Source: Bacillota bacterium (lineage in GTDB: Bacteria > Bacillota > Clostridia > Christensenellales > UMGS416). Taken from it: DNA of 13,031 nt. Below are positions 12,610-13,031 of the stretch, in pieces (within the stretch, counting starts at the first letter, position 1; every line of letters starts with the position of its first letter). The notes beneath the pieces were generated by a model. The model was given only the letters and a program-made list of their open reading frames with translations. It made no database searches and was not told the origin of the DNA. The translations under genes were made by a program, and so were the position numbers. Location: positions 1-13,031 of the forward strand of contig JAEYYW010000119.1 in NCBI GenBank assembly GCA_023428265.1, written 5' to 3'.

Positions 12610-13031
12610 TCACCGGCTGCCGGTTGCGGAGGGGCTCGGCGTGGGCGAGGCTGAGGGTGAGCTTCCGCTGGTGGGAGCGGTGGTATGCCCTTCCGGATAG
12701 TCGGCGTTGTATACAAACCTTGCCGTGAGCACGGGGTAACCATCCATCACACCGGTGACATCGGCAAAGATGGAATAGTACTGGTCCATCTTCAGCCCCT
12801 GATCCTTCGTATATTCCACGATCAGCGGCTTGCTCTCTCCGGCGGCGCCCACGTTGAACAGGTAATACTGAGAGCTTTCATTCTCGATCTGCTTGATTAC
12901 TGCGCCTTCCAGCTTGTAGACCGTGCCGATCAGGTTTTCCGCTGACGAAGAAAGATAGGAGTAGTCCAGCTTCCATGCCTTCTTGGTATAGCTGGCTAGT
13001 GCCGGCGGCCGGTTGACGCGATGCACCATCG
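12610..13031 (-). CDS. Secreted or membrane protein, C-terminal part (OB-fold-like, SPT-rich tail; cut by window edge)
   Basis: An open frame continues to the right edge; about 139 residues are visible up to TGA at 12612-12610. The methionine at 13029 need not be the start, since the frame may extend beyond the window. The visible domain has LIGTVYKLEGAVIKQIEN, then YYLFNVGAAGESKPLIVEYT, and DQYYSIFADVTGVM with YPVLTARFVY. This strand pattern resembles the small OB-fold domains found in Firmicute extracytoplasmic proteins. The C-terminus is a low-complexity tail rich in Ser, Pro and Thr (SPSASPTPSPSATGSR). I cannot name a function, and the OB-fold suggestion is by pattern only. Confidence 0.68.
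   Translation of the reverse strand, partial: MVHRVNRPPALASYTKKAWKLDYSYLSSSAENLIGTVYKLEGAVIKQIENESSQYYLFNVGAAGESKPLIVEYTKDQGLKMDQYYSIFADVTGVMDGYPVLTARFVYNADYPEGHTTAPTSGSSPSASPTPSPSATGSR

Overview
The window looks like chromosomal DNA of a moderately GC-rich anaerobic Firmicute (Clostridia-like). The grounds are Mini-ribonuclease III, flavin-dependent thymidylate synthase ThyX directly followed by RlmB, strong purine-rich ribosome binding sites, near-consensus sigma-A-type promoters, several short lipoproteins, and a radical SAM / DUF4130 pair that is common in Clostridia. I cannot name a species. Most coding sequence is GC-rich (42 G/C of 60 at 7441-7500). One lipoprotein gene (8170-9435) is clearly more AT-rich (20 G/C of 60 at 8581-8640).

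Layout. 1-1035 (+): the tail of one zinc-dependent N-acetylmuramoyl-L-alanine amidase, then a complete lipoprotein paralogue. 1185-2385 (+): a 74-residue protein and a ~320-residue protein of unknown function, ended by a 13-bp hairpin. 2478-5913 (-): a tightly packed five-gene operon reading leftwards: flavodoxin-fold flavoprotein, rhamnulokinase, Mini-RNase III, GNAT acetyltransferase and a STAS-like protein. Its likely promoter lies inside a perfect 8-bp inverted repeat. 6099-7611 (+): thyX and rlmB, one base apart. 7597-7876: a cluster of GC-rich palindromes that supplies the rlmB stop codon. 7900-8106 (+): a cysteine-rich zinc-ribbon protein. 8170-9435 (+): an AT-rich lipoprotein with its own strong promoter. 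9572-11646 (-): a two-gene operon of a radical SAM protein and a DUF4130 protein, translationally coupled. 11920-12528 (+): a lipoprotein-like membrane protein. A bidirectional terminator follows, and then the C-terminal part of a leftward secreted or membrane protein (12610 to the window end).

Working together. ThyX (dTMP synthesis) and RlmB (23S rRNA methylation) form a housekeeping pair. In many Firmicutes mrnC sits next to them, but here it lies over 2 kb away on the other strand behind a rhamnulokinase, so the cluster has been rearranged. The two amidases act on peptidoglycan. The radical SAM / DUF4130 pair is a conserved but uncharacterised DNA modification or repair module. Its radical SAM member carries a C-terminal QLSLF pentapeptide, an exact match to the beta-sliding-clamp binding consensus. 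I consider that the most interesting single observation here. No tRNA, rRNA, CRISPR array, transposase or phage gene is visible.
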